Assembly: GCA_032622095.1 (NCBI GenBank) | Contig: CP136063.1 | Coordinates: 270,931,426 to 270,995,425 of the forward strand | Reading direction: 5' to 3' | DNA from: Siphonodentalium dalli | Taxonomy: Eukaryota > Mollusca > Scaphopoda > Gadilida > Siphonodentaliidae | DNA length: 64,000 nucleotides | In this document: positions 44,906 to 57,776 of the stretch, piece by piece | How positions within the stretch are numbered: position 1 is the first letter of the stretch | Layout of the letters: each line of letters opens with the position of its first letter | Program-made: the position numbers and the translations under genes | Notes under the pieces: generated by a model | What the model was told of the DNA's origin: nothing | The model's input: the letters and a program-made list of their open reading frames with translations, nothing else | The model's database searches: none

Positions 44906-45360
44906 TGTGAGGTAATGACACATGTATATAGTAGGTACAAGTCTTTATTATGTTGTGAATAAGATATATAGTGTGTACAAATATAATGATCAATAGTCGC
45001 CGCGAATTGGTGTCCCCGAATGGGTGATGCCTGGTGTGAATGATGCCTGGATATGATCTAGGTACGAGATGAGTCTAGTGAAAGCATGATGTGATGGGAT
45101 GTAGTTGTTTCTTATATACTATTTGGGATGCATATTAGATGAGGTGTTTGGCAATACACATCGGGATTGGTTCTTCCGTTATGGTCATCTCCCTTGACCA
45201 TATTTGGGAGCCATCTTCATTGTGTGTATATCTTCGCTGAGAGTAAGACGTGTGAGGTTTCGAGAACCGAACACGAATATCTGAGTTTGGGGTTTTATAT
45301 ATTGGGACATTCGTATAGTTTGAATCAAGTTGTGAGATTATAATGGGTAGTTATCTCACA
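44906..45360 (-). repeat. 5' LTR of the Gypsy element (promoter LTR)
   Basis: 455 bp. On the minus strand a TATATAAAA box corresponds to 45,293-45,301, about 60 nt from the LTR start. AATAAA corresponds to 44,944-44,949, about 40 nt before the LTR end. This arrangement fits a promoter, R region and polyadenylation signal. Confidence 0.95.
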
Positions 45361-45783
45361 ATATAACCACGGTGTACATGCAATTTGGCCGCATTGTAGT
45401 TGCCTTTCAGCCATGGTGTACCTGTACTTGCCGTTCGGCCGAAGTGTACTTGGCTTTTAACCACAGCTACAAACGCTGACACCGCGGCCGAATGGCAAAT
45501 ACACAACGGTGCCAATGGACACTTGTTTTGTCGAGCGGGGTACATGTATCTGTAATCTGTATCGACACTATGCAAATTCTTTACATGGTTCGTGATCGCT
45601 AGATGCGGAACTCAATTGATTACCTTACGGTATGTTTAGAACTTCATATATCCAAATCAGTTTATATGAATACTAGCATATTAGCCCGCCACTGGTCCTA
45701 TGGCTTTGGTTGATTGATTAATTTTAGTTTTTCAAGGTAACCCTGTACATGCACGCAGACAGCATACTGATGCCTGAAATATC

Positions 45784-45985
45784 ATTTGCGGGTACCCGTT
45801 TCAAGGTCAAGGTCACGTCGGATGGACAATCTGACCGGACAAAAATATTCCACGCCCCGAGTTGACCAAACAAATTTCACGTTGATGTCGAAATATCGCC
45901 CAAGGTCATTTGCGGGTACCCGTTTCAAGGACATGTTGGGTGGACAAAATAACCCGACAAAAATATTCCCTGTCCTGAGTTGACC
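45784..45985. repeat. direct duplication with 'gcgggtacccgtttcaagg'
   Basis: Two units of about 120 bp, starting near 45,787 and 45,909, both with 'gacaaaaatattcc' and 'ctgagttgacca/ccgagttgacca'. The second unit ends at the hAT-1 target site. Confidence 0.8.
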
Positions 45986-45988
45986 ATA

Positions 45989-46386
45989 CAGATGCGGACT
46001 GGCTGATCGGCGGACTGGGAAATTTCATGATGGGCCGGAGGCCCGGAAAAATTCTAATTCCACGTGATTTTCTATCAAGCGAGAATCCGATGTTTTTTTA
46101 CGGTTTGGGGGGGGGGGGGGGGTACTAGTATATGTGGTTGGGCCGACCAACCACAACTTGGGCCGCAAATGAAACTGACGTGGACCGCCACATGTGTTGT
46201 TTAACCAGCCGTGTATCCAATAAGATGGCACTCTTCTCACATAAATTCATGAAGTGAATTCCATTTTACGACGGCGTCTGAGATTGTCCCGATTGTTACC
46301 ATATTTGGAACCGTCACTAAACAAGAATATATTGATTTGGAAATTATTCCACATGTAAAATGTTTTACTTCGGATAATGTGCACTG

Positions 46387-46451
<65 letters not shown>

Positions 46452-47234
46452 GTACACCTGAGATGCGGAAAACCAGCGAGAAAAGACAGAAGTTACCTAA
46501 ATTGTGAAGTTTGCAGGTTCCCCGTGTGAGTACGGTATAATGTGACGTTCGGGGGGGGGGTGGGGCAGAGGCGGACTGGTCGATCGGGAGACCGGGAAAA
46601 TGTCAGACGTGGGCCGCCACATGTGTTGTTTAACCAGCCGAATCAAATGGCTAATCGTAATTTTGTCATTAAATGAACTTGTCAGCATCATATAACACCA
46701 CGTAAAGACCCCGTTAATCTCGAGATTTTAACGGTAACTCCCAGCTGTAAATCCCAAAAATATTCTCACGCACCCCTCCCCCAATTGAAATTTACAACAA
46801 AATAGGAATGCTTCAGTTGATGCCAGTCTAGATGCTAGGATTCGCGATTTTCTTGTATAATTTTCAAAATTTTCTCACCCAGGGCCGAACAACCATGAAA
46901 AGACCGGTGTGTCCTGGTCTCTTGTCCATAGCCATGTGCATTTGTCTGGAGTTAGACCGCTAGATGTTAGAATTTATGCAATTTTTTCAGGTAAAAATAT
47001 CTGAATGGTCTCATAACGGGAATATATACATGTAGAACGAAGGTTTATGAATATATAGGATATTAGGCCAGAGGTGCAAATGGAATTATGCAAAAACATG
47101 TATTTTGTCTGCATCTGATTCAAGGGAGGGGGTGCAGTTGGAAGTTCCCAAGGTGGAATGTGGACACCCCCCGAACAGATGGGCCGGTATTATATTAATT
47201 TCCCGGGCCGATTTTTTGGCCCATTCCGCCTCTG
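45989..47234 (+). mobile_element. composite hAT-1 element with 8-bp target duplication
   Basis: Left end cagatgcggactggctgatc and right end ttggcccattccgcctctg. tgaccata is duplicated at 45,981-45,988 and 47,235-47,242. Inside, a second left end starts at 46,566 (cagaggcggactggtcgatc), so the unit contains two left halves and one right half. The stretch between (46,213-46,565) includes (TA)n. The TIR plus 8-bp duplication supports hAT. No transposase, so it is non-autonomous. Confidence 0.85.
46391..46447. repeat. (TA)n microsatellite
   Basis: 57 bases of uninterrupted TA inside the composite hAT-1 element. The ORF predicted across it is an artefact. Confidence 0.98.
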
Positions 47235-48765
47235 TGACCATACATAACATACATTTTACGTCGATGTCACCGCTGACAACTGAGTACGGAGTGCGCAGAA
47301 ATACAACTGAGTGAGCACACCGATTGAGCCGTATTTATACTTGTGTATATAAACGCTCTTTAAAAACAACACCACATGTGCGGACAATCCTTAATCATTA
47401 ACCCATCATTCAGGGAAGAATCCAGAGATACAATGTAATTTGGGGGCACCTGTTTCCAGCAGAGGATGTACCGATATCCCAATATAACTTTAAAATACGG
47501 CTTCTACACCGAACCAACACAGATACAGATGCATATATTATAAATATGACATAATATTTCTGATTTAAAAATTCAACATGCAAATGAAGGCTGTATTGCA
47601 ACTGCAGATGTTTATTTACAGCGCATATTGTTGAATTGCCTTGAAAATTCAGGTTGACTCAATACTGTCCACTAGGAGTTTGGGGTCATTTAGGCTTCTC
47701 AAGTTTGGGCACCCATACCTGTAACAGGTATCAAAACAGCCCTGGAAATTTCTCTGCCATCAATTCCAACGACAGTGGCAGGGTTTTGAATCGTTTGCCT
47801 GATTTGATTCGAGATTCGAATCGAAATGAAAACACCCGATTCGCAGGGCCCTAGACACCGCCGGTATAATTCCTATAAATTTCCCACTTTCAGTTTGTTT
47901 CCCGGGAAATCGAACGCGTTGGTTCTTCAACAAGCTTCTTTGTATAGTACACATCTTAATTGGATTGACAATATGTGCATTTCAGTAAAATACTCCCATC
48001 AGGACAAGAACCAACAGTCATGACTTTTGATTAGTTTCAGTTTGATGTTGGGAAGTTATATTGTATAATAGTTTGTACGGCATTTAATATTTTTTTTTTG
48101 GTTTGAAGCTTTAAGTCGAAGGTGGTGAGCTCATAGTCTGTTTGCATTTAGACTCTGATTTCTCACATGCCCTGATGTATGCATGATTGACCTAATTTAT
48201 ACTCGGAGTTGCTAGCTATAAGACCCACTCTTTCGATGAACCCTTGTGCATGTCTGGATTGAAATAAATCATAAGCATACCACGATATAAGGCCTAAGTG
48301 AATCCTATTTGATGGGAATATACATCTATGAAGTTATTTTTTTATAAGATTAAAACAGACAGATACATGTACTAGTATATCATAGCTTATGCCAGTGGTT
48401 TAGATGTGGTTCGTTAATAATGCTAGCTATATGGTCATATTAGTATTCATGTTGTCGAAATATCTGATACATTATCAAAGGTTGTTAACCCCCTCGGTTG
48501 TAGATTAAAAGTCTGTAAAAGTGTACAATCAGGGTATTCAACAATAACTGGCATTTTCCAACGTCCGAAACAAAATAACGCAGATTAATCGAAAACAGAA
48601 ATGGTAATCGATTATCTGTTTTATCAACAGTTCATCGATTACACGATTAATCATGGCACCCCTAGGCAGGATACTGGCACACAAATAATAAACATCAATT
48701 CTATTTGTGCTTTTCCGTGGTATGCCCAAAATTAATACAGACATGTTAAAATAGAAAAAATGAAA

Positions 48766-50417
48766 GTGTCAATGACACTGTCGCTCAACTTAGGTAGGGG
48801 AACAATTTAATGCTTGACAGTAAATGGAGGGATGTGGTCTGTAGGCTGTGCCGAAGGATTTAGTGATGCAACTTTCAGCCTTCATAAAATGGCTACGGCA
48901 ATCAGCATTGCCGAAGCAATTTGCTGAAGCAAATTGGGCCACGGCATACTGTTGCCGTAGCGGATTGCCGAAGCCAAACAATCTGAATTAAGAGGGCTGA
49001 TTACTTTAGAGTAAATCCTAAAATGGCCACCGGCCATTTTTTTGCCGAATGACCCGTTCGAATGACTCGTTCCCATCTACCGGTACATGTCAATGTCAAC
49101 ATTCATGAAGATCAAACAAACAGATCGGTCTATAACCCTTAGCATGGATTTTGAAGAAATATTTAGTCATACATGTACAAAGAGAAAAATCCAAAGGTAC
49201 GACCTATAGCCCGTGCTAATGGATTGAATTTTGTAATCCAAGATGGCCGCTGGTGGCCATGTTTTTTGTCCGAATGACCCCAAAATGACTCGTTCCCATC
49301 TACATTCCAATTTCAACATCCGTGACAAATTTTATGTTGATCAGACTAAAGGTACGACCTGTAGCCCGTGCTAAAGGATTTAGCCATACAAAGAGTGAAA
49401 TCCAAGATGGCTGCTGGCGGCCATGTTTTTTGGCCTAATGACTTCAAAATTACTCGTTCCCATCTACAAGTCAATATTAACACCCACGACAAATTTCATG
49501 ATGATCAGATGTACAAAACGACATGTAGTCCGTTCTAATGGATTGAATTTTGAAATCCAAGATGGCCACTGGTGGCCATGTTTTTTGTGGAATGACCCCA
49601 AAATGACTCGTTCCCATCTAAATTCCAATTTGAACAGCCGTGACAAATTTTAAAATGATCAGACTAAAGGTACGACCTGTAGCCTGTGCTAAAGGATCTA
49701 GCCATACAAAGAGTAAAATACAAGATGGCTGCTGACAGCCATGTTTTTTGGCCAAATGACCCCAAAATTACTCGTTCCCATCTACAAGTCAATATTAACA
49801 CCCACGACAAATTTCATGATGATCAGATGTACAAAATGACATGTAGCCCGTGTTAATGGATTGAATTTTGAAATCCAAATGTTTTTGTCCGAATGACCCC
49901 AAAACTACTCGTTCCCATCTACATTCCAATTCCAACAGCCATGAAACATTTTATGATGATCAGACAAAAGGTACGAACTGTAGCCCGTGCTAAAGGATTT
50001 AGTCATACAAAGAGTAAAATCCAAGATGGCTGCTGGTGGCCATGTTTTTTGGCCGAATGATCCCAACATTACTCGCTCCCATATACATGTACATGTCAAT
50101 ATTAATATCCACGACAAATTTCATGATAATCAAACGAACAGTACGACCTGTAGCCCGTGCTAATGGATTGAATTTTGAAATCGAAGATGGCAGCTGGAGG
50201 CCATGTTTTTTTTCCGAATGAGCCCAAAATGAATCGTTCCGGTCTAAATTTTGATGTCAACAGCTATGACAAATTTCATAATGATCCGACCAAATTTACG
50301 ACCTGTAGCCTGTATTGTTGACAAATCATGCACACGTACACACGCACACATGGACGACAAAGCCATGGCAATAGCTCAAACTTTACAAAGTAAAGTTGTG
50401 CTAAAAATGAAGCTCAA
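48766..50417 (+). mobile_element. ~160-bp tandem-repeat element, array H3
   Basis: Starts gtgtcaatgacactgtcgct and ends after 'acacatggacgacaaagcc' and 'aatgaagctcaatcgc'. It has about nine or ten monomers in which type A (ggatttagccatacaaagag) and type B (ggattgaattttgaaatcc) alternate, giving a ~320-bp dimeric period. Confidence 0.88.
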
Positions 50418-50634
50418 TCGCGCTATCATCAAACTATAAACAAAATGAGTTATGTAGCCTGTTCTAGATGTGTGCACGACTTGGCGAAGTTAGGAGTCTT
50501 AATTTTCAACACACACAGTACATGACATGTAGCTTCTATTAACGTATTTAGAGCTTTTAGATTCGCAATGCTATTTGTTCATCTACGGTAGATTCTAGAT
50601 AAATTTTTTATTAATAATATTACTGCACGTCACC

Positions 50635-51007
50635 TACCCTGCTGAACAAAACAAGTGTCCACTTACTACTGGTAGTAACCGTGGTGCAGTTAGCATTGCC
50701 ACTGCAGCCAAAATGCAACTACAACGCGCTGCACCGGCTAACTACAGTTGGGCCACGGTGTACTTGCTGTTCGGCCATGGTGTAGTTGCTGCGGTGTCGT
50801 TCATTAAACTGAAGAAAAAAACAATACAAACCAGAAATCTGACCACAGTGTACATGCCGCTCAGTCGGGGTCTAGTTGTCGTTTGGCCGTGGTGTACATT
50901 GTACCTGCCGTTCGGCCGCAGTGTTCAAATGCAGTTACAAACTCTGACACTTCAGCCGAATGGCAAATACACTGCAGTGCAAATGGACACTTATTTTGTC
51001 CGAGGTA
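50635..51007 (+). mobile_element. CpG-rich modular element CG22, copy D
   Basis: Left end taccctgctgaacaaaacaa, right end near 'cacttattttgtccgaggta'. Same internal order as copies B, E and G, with many CpG sites decayed to TpG/CpA (e.g. 'actgcagtgc'). Confidence 0.85.
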
Positions 51008-51103
51008 GTTGGCATAGTATGGAATTCAACACGACAGTGCCCAATGCTTACCGGTATGTTTTGAAAATGAGAGATTATTCTAAGATGCCTGTCATTTTGT
51101 TAA

Positions 51104-52150
51104 ATATCACTTTTACGAAATAACGGCCATGTTTAAAGAGTTACACCACAAAGACACAAACTCCACAAAAGTTGTAAAACATTATAAACTCAGAGTGGGT
51201 GGGCTTGGGAGAGGCGGTCGTCACTGTAAAAACAAGACAGTCAATGACTGTGGGGTCGCTCACCAGACTGCAAAGACTGATCCACTCTGGAGACCAAAAC
51301 AGTCAGCACTTTTCATAATCACTTTAAAAGAAGTAGATTTAAACAGGATATGTGGCTAAAGAGACTTCAAGTATGTAGATTGGTAAAAATCCACCTTGAA
51401 ATTGCCAACTGTACACTACTGATCACCCCCCCTCCTCCAGCTCAACAAGTCCCCTCCTGACCGGGCTCCAGATTCCCAAGTCTTAGATTGGAATTTCACC
51501 ACCGACACCTCAAACTTTCTCAATTGTTGGAAATTTCCAATCTCAAAAGGGCCTTTTTTCTAAAACCATTTAGACATGTTTGAAGCCCAATTATCCATGG
51601 ACCCAAAACACAATACATGTATGTCAGACCAATCAGTCAGGTGGTTCCAAGGTAGATGTTTTAATGAATTTGGTATTTCAATGATTTTATTAGACACAAA
51701 AGTGTTAACTCCCCATAGCCTGCCATTTCTTGACAGGTTGACCTCATTTTAACAAATCTGAATCTCAGTCACTACAGGATCCTCCTGATTCCTCCATACT
51801 ATATGTAAGCTAATAGTCCAAACTCTCTTGAGAAGACATTTTAAGGTCCCACCTTATTTCACCTGGTGACCACCTGAATAAATTTGAATCCCAGACACCA
51901 AAGAACCCTTCATACATATCATAAATATCAGTAAAATAGACCTGATAGTCCCTGTGAAGGAAGCATATTAAGAGGGAAACTGTCCTTCGCTTGGCCCCTA
52001 TTTGACCAGGTGACCCCATTAAAAAAAATCTGAATTGCAGTCAAGGAAGAACATTCCATTCTATATATGCCAACTAGTTCTTGCAAACATATTTTAAGAA
52101 TTACTATGTAGTGAAATAGTTAAGTCTCTGGCTCTGCCCTTATTTGACTT
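51104..52150. other. no gene recognised (spacer between the duplicated copies)
   Basis: Non-coding. Degenerate repeats of 'ctttgacca/tttgaccaggtgacc' and 'caaatctgaat' about every 150-170 bp between 51,700 and 52,180. The 76-residue ORF at 51,129-51,359 is unrecognised. Confidence 0.6.
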
Positions 52151-52189
52151 TGCGATCCCATTTTCACAAATCTGATAAGGATAAGATTT

Positions 52190-53720
52190 AAGTTCCCCAG
52201 TTGAAGTTGGTGATATTCACCCATTGGGCACCTCATTTATGAATTTTATCTTCTGCAAATTAGGGGATATAGAAACTTCCTAGAAGGGAAATTTAACTAA
52301 TAACAATGTAAATTTGATACTATAGATACTTCCCAGAAGATGAGGCCTAAGCAGAATGAGATATCCAGAGGGTGAATTTGGTGATGCTAGCCCGCTGTGT
52401 GGGATAGCATCATAAAAAGCGTGTCTGTTCCTACATTGTGCATGCCTGGCCTCAAGCAACACAATGTATTATACAATCAAGCCTTGAAATAGTGTGATAG
52501 TGTGTCTGTCATTTGCAGAATGAGGTCCCCAGAGGGTGAATTTAGTGATGCTATCCCGCACAGAAGGCTAGCATCACTAAGTTCACCCTCTGGGGACCTC
52601 ATTCTGATAAGGCCCTCAACTGCTATGGAAGACCTAGAATAAGATTGAAGTTCCCCAGTTGAAGATGGTGATGTTCACCCATTGGGCACCTCAATTGTGA
52701 ATTTTATCTTCTGCAAATTAGGGGATATAGAAACTTCCTAGAAGGGAAATTTAACTAATAACAATGTAAATTTGATACTATTGAGTATTGAGACTTCCCA
52801 GAAGATGAGGCCTAAGCAGAATGAGGTCTCCAGATGGTAAGTTTGGTGATGATAGCCCGCTGTGTGGGATAGCATAACTAAAAGCATGTCTGTTCCTACA
52901 TTGTGCATGTCTGGCCTCAAGCAACACAATGTATTATACAATCAAGCCTTGAAATAGTGTGATAGTGTGTCTGTCATTTGCAGAATGAGGTCATCAGAGG
53001 TGAATTTAGTGACGCTATCCCGCACAGCGGGCTAGCATCACTAAATTCACCCTCTTGGGACCTCATTCTGCTAAGGCCCCCAACTGCTATGGCAGACCTA
53101 GGATAAGATTGAAGTTCCCCAGTTGAAGTTGGTGATGTTCACCCATTGGGCACCTTAATTATGAATTTATCTTCTGCAAATTAGGGGATATAGAAACTTC
53201 CTAGAAGGGAAATGTAACTAACAACAATGTTAATTTGATACTATAGATACTTCCCAGAAGATGAGGCCTAAGCAGAATGAGGTCTCCAGATGGTGAATTT
53301 GGTGATGCTAGGCCGCTGTGTGGGATAGCATCACTAAATTCACCCTCTGGGAGCCTCATTCTGCAAATGACATTAGTCCTGATATGAACAATACATGATA
53401 GATTGGGAATTAATGACTTCTAGCAGATCTGCAAGGAATGTTTATACACATATCAAGATTCTCCAGTTAAAGTTGGTGATGTGCACCCATTGGGCACCTC
53501 AATTATGCATTTTATATTCACAAATTAGGGGATATAGAAACTAAACAAGGGGAAAAGTAGGTAAAAATGTCAATTTAAGTGCCTATATACTTCCCAGAAG
53601 ATGAGGCCTAAGGCTAGTGTATTTGGTGATGCTAGACTGCTGTGCAGGGTAGCATAACTAAATTCACCCTCTGGGGACCTCATTCTGCAAATGCCAGACA
53701 CACTAAATTCAGGTTAATAC
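52190..53720. repeat. ~460-bp tandem array with palindromic MITE segments
   Basis: Units start 'gaagttccccagttgaag' at about 52,190, 52,650, 53,112 and 53,460. Each contains 'gcaaattaggggatatagaa' and 'acttcccagaagatgagg', and ends with a hairpin of cagaatgaggtcccc against ggggacctcattctg (52,516-52,606, 52,981-53,070 and 53,274-53,363). The outer 'caagccttgaaatagtgtg' at 52,481 and 52,943 is the left end of the MITE found intact at 61,884. So MITE copies were amplified as part of a larger unit. Confidence 0.85.
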
Positions 53721-56060
53721 AATAGACTTAATCTGCTGGTGGGAGAGATCCTGTGAGTTAGGAGATGACATAGGGTGGAATGCTGTTGGTTGGGGGCAGG
53801 GTAAGGTTATGGGTCATATGGGGTGAGGGTGATATTTTTTTGTGGAATTATGGCCCTGGCCCCGCTCCACATGTGTTGTTTAACCAGCCGAATCAAATGG
53901 CTAATCGTAATTTTGTCATTAAATGAACTTGTCAGCATCATATAACACCACGTAAAGACCCCGTTAATCTCGAGATTTTAACGGTAACTCCCAGCTGTAA
54001 ATCCAAAAAAAAGTCTCACACACCCCTCCCCCAATTGAAATTTACAACAAAATAGGTGTGCTTCAGTTGATGCCAGTCTAGATGCTAGGATTCGCGATTT
54101 TCTTGTATAATTTTCAAAATTTTCTCACCCAGGGCCGAACAACCATGAAAAGACCGATGTGTCCTGGTCTCTTGTCCGTAGCCATGTGCATTTGTCTGGA
54201 GTTAGACCGCTAGATGTTAGAATTTATGCAATTTTTTCAGGTAAAAATATCTGAATGGTCTCATAACGGGAATATATAGAACCAAGGTTTATGAATATAT
54301 AGGATATTAGGCCAGAGGTGCAAATGGAATTATGCAAAAACATGTATTTTGTCGGCATCTGATTCAAGGGAGGGGGTGCAGTTGGAAGTTTCCAAGGTGG
54401 ACTGTGGACACCCCCCGAACAGATGGGCCGGTATTATATTAATTTCCCGGGCCGGTTTTTTGGCCCATTCCGCCTCTGTGACCATACATAACATACATTT
54501 TACGTCGATGTCACCGCTGACAACTGAGTGCGCAGAAATACAACTGAGTGAGCACACCGATTGAGCCGTATTTATACTTGTGTATATAAACGGACAATCC
54601 TTAATCATTAACCCATCATTCAGGGAAGAATCCAGAGATACAATGTAATTTGGGGGCACCTGTTTCCAGCAGAGGATGTACCGATATCCCAATATAACTT
54701 TAAAATACGGCTTCTACACCGAACCAACACAGATACAGATGCATATATTATAAATATGACATAATATTTCTGATTTAAAAATTCAACATGCAAATGAAGG
54801 CTGTATTGCAACTGCAGATGTTTATTTACAGCGCATATTGTTGAATTGCCTTGAAAATTCAGGTTGACTCAATACTGTCCACTAGGAGTTTGGAGTCATT
54901 TAGGCTTCTCAAGTTTGGGCGCCCATACCTGTAACAGGTATCAAAACAGCCCTGGAAATTTCCCTGCCATCACTTCCAACGACAGTGGCAGGGTGAAAGG
55001 TGAAAGAGTGCTCGGACATTCTCAGAAGCGGTGTGATCGAACTCTATTGGTTCCGTAACAATGATTCGATTCAAGATACGATTTTGAATCGTTTGTCTGA
55101 TTTGATTCGATTCGAAATGAAAACACCCGATTCGCAGGGCCCTAGACACCGCCGGTAGAATTCCTATAAATTTCCCACTTTCAGTTTGTTTTCCGGGAAA
55201 TCGAACGCGTTGGTTCTTCAACAAGCTTCTTTGTATAGTACACATCTTAATTGGATTGACAATATGTGCATTTCAGTAAAATACTCCCCTCAGGACAAGA
55301 ACCAACAGTCATGACTTTTGATTAGTTTCAGTTTGATGTTGGGAAGTTATATTGTATAATAGTTTGTACAAAAGTAACGGCATTTAATTTATTTTTTTTG
55401 GTTTGAAGCTTTAAGTCGAAGGTGGTGAGCTCATAGTCTGTTTGCATTTAGACTCTGATTTCTCACATGCCCTGATGTATGATTGACCTAATTTATACTC
55501 TGAGTTGCTAGCTATAAGACCCACTCTTTCGATGAACCCTTGTGCATGTCTGGATTGAAATGAATCATAATCATACCACGATATAAGGCCTAAGTGAATA
55601 CTATTTGATGGGAATACACATCTATGAAGTTATTTTTTTATAAGATTAAAACAGACAGATACATGTACTAGTATATCATAGCTTATGCCAGTGGTTTAGC
55701 TGTGGTTCGTTAATAATGCTAGCTATATGGTCATATTAGTATTCATGTTGTCGAAATATCTGATACATTATCAAAGGTTGTTAACCCCCTCGGTTGTAGA
55801 TTAAAAGTCTGTAAAAGTGTACAATCAGGGTATTCAACAATAACTGGCATTTTCCAACGTCCGAAATAAATAACGCAGATTAATCGAAAACAGAAATGGT
55901 AATCGATTATCTGTTTTATCAACAGTTCATCGATTACAAGATTAATCATGGCACCCCTAGACAGGATACTAGCATACAACTAATAAACATCAATTCTATT
56001 TGTGCTTTTCCGTGGTATGCCTAAAATTAATACAGACATGTTAAAATAGAAAAAATGAAA

Positions 56061-57560
56061 GTGTCAATGACACTGTCGCTCAACTTAGGTAGGGGAACAA
56101 TTTAATGTTGACAGTAAATGGAGGGATGTGGCCTGTAGGCTGTGCCGAAGGATTTAGTGATGCAACTTTCAGCCTTCATAAATGGCTACGGCAATCAGCA
56201 TTGCCGAAGCAGTTTGCTGAAGCAAACTGGGCCACGGCATACTGTTGCCGTAGCGGATTGCCGAAGCCAAACAATCTGAATTAAGAGGGCTGATTACTTT
56301 AGAGTAAATCCTAAAATGGCCATCGGCGGCCATTTTTTTGCCGAATGACCCCAAGATGACTCGTTCCCATCTACAGGTACATGTCAATGTCAACATTCAT
56401 GAAGATCAAACAAACAGATCGGTCTATAACCCTTAGCATGGATTTTGAAGAAATATTTAGTCATACATGTACAAAGAGAAAAATCCAAAGGTACGACCTA
56501 TAGCCCGTGCTAATGGATTGAATTTTGTAATCCAAGATGGCCACTGGTGGCCATGTTTTTTGTCCGAATGACCCCAAAATGACTCGTTCCCATCTACATT
56601 CCAATTTCAACATCCGTGACAAATTTTATGGTGATCAGACTAAAGGTACGACCTGTAGCCCGTGCTAAAGGATTTGGCCATACAAAGAGTAAAATCCAAG
56701 ATGGCTGCTGGCCGCCATGTTTTTTGGCCTAATGACCCCAAAATTACTCGTTCTCATCTACAAGTCAATATTAACACCCACGACAAATTTCATGATGATC
56801 AGATGTACAAAACGACCTGTAGCCCGTGCTAATGGATTGAATTTTGAAATCCAAGATGGCCACTGGCAGCCATGTTTTTTGTGGAATGACCCAAAAATGA
56901 CTCGTTCCCATCTAAATTCCAATTTCAACAGCCGTGACAAATTTTAAAATGATCAGACTAAAGGTACGACCTGTAGCCTGTGCTAAAGGATCTAGCCATA
57001 CAAAGAGTAAAATACAATATGGCTGCTGGTGGCCATGTTTTTTGGCCGAATGGCCCCAAAATGACTCATTCCCATCTACATCTAACATCCATGACAAATT
57101 ACATGATGATCTGACCAAAGGTATGACCTGTAGGCCGTGCTAAAGGATTTAGTCATGCAAAGAGTAAAATCTAAGATGGCTGCCAGCGGCCATGTTTTTT
57201 GGCCAAATGATCCCAACATTACTCGCTTCCATCTACATGTACATGTCAATATTAATATCCACGACAAATTTCATAATGATCAAACGAACAGTACGACCTG
57301 TAGCCCGTGCTAATGGATTGAATTTTGAAATCGAAGATGGCAGCTGGAGGCCATGTTTTTTTTTCCGAATGAGCCCAAAATGAATCGTTCCGGTCTAAAT
57401 GTTGATATCAACAGCTATGACAAATTTCATAATGATCCGACCAAATTTACGACCTGTAGCCTGTATTGTTGACAAATCATGCACACGTACACACGCACAC
57501 ATGGACGACGGACGACAAAGCCATGGCAATAGCAATGTTGAGCTAAAAATGAAGCTCAAT
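56061..57560 (+). mobile_element. ~160-bp tandem-repeat element, array H4
   Basis: Counterpart of H3 inside the duplicated segment. It has the same ends but differs in monomer content around 57,050-57,170, where one monomer stretch seen in H3 is replaced or lost. Confidence 0.88.
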
Positions 57561-57776
57561 CGCGCTATCATCAAACTATAAACAAAATGAGTTATGTAGC
57601 CTGTTCTAGATGTGTGCACGACTTGGCGAAGTTAGGAGTCTTAATTTGCAACACACACAGTACATGACATGTAGCTTCTATTAACGTATTTAGAGCTTTT
57701 AGATTCGCAATGCTATTTGTTCATCTACGGTAGATTCTAGATAATTTTGTTATTAATAATATTACTACACGTCACC

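Larger units (their letters stand above)
37667..45360 (-). mobile_element. complete Gypsy-type (Metaviridae) LTR retrotransposon
   Basis: 7,694 bp between identical-looking 455-bp LTRs that begin TGTGAG and end CTCACA. A 4-bp target duplication (atat) lies at 37,663-37,666 and 45,361-45,364. On the minus strand the order is 5' LTR, primer site, leader with 29-bp repeats, an extra ORF, gag, pol (PR-RT-RNaseH-IN), purine tract, 3' LTR. PR before RT and IN after RNase H identifies the Gypsy order. The LTRs have no length difference and I saw no mismatch, so insertion is very recent. gag and pol are each interrupted at a 9-nt A/T run. Confidence 0.95.
36865..45542 (+). mobile_element. CpG-rich modular element CG22, copy C, interrupted twice
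   Basis: Left part 36,865-37,006 ends 'gtacgttcattaaa'. The sequence resumes at 37,626-37,666 (taaactgaaaaaagatgata) and again at 45,361-45,542, ending 'ttgttttgtcgagcggggta'. The order and content equal the uninterrupted copies at 59,615 and 57,777. The interruptions are a 619-bp insert and the LTR retrotransposon. Confidence 0.85.
46617..51103 (+). repeat. 4.5-kb direct duplication, copy 1
   Basis: Nearly identical to 53,867-58,240, with few substitutions. Indels include a 27-bp and a 7-9-bp segment near 47,287-47,380 that are absent from copy 2, about 85 bp near 47,777 that is present only in copy 2, and a different number of ~160-bp monomers. It contains the hAT-1 right half, third-family terminus 47,839-47,855, the hAT-like right end 48,470-48,662, array H3 and a CG22 element. 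No gene in it. Confidence 0.95.

Noticed and set aside
46247-46450. 67-residue ORF with (IY)n
   Set aside because: Translation of the (TA)n microsatellite.
49423-57383. Repeated ORFs of 60-76 residues ('ARANGLNFEIQDG')
   Set aside because: They arise from the ~160-bp monomers in arrays H3/H4 and recur on both strands with stops in most monomers.
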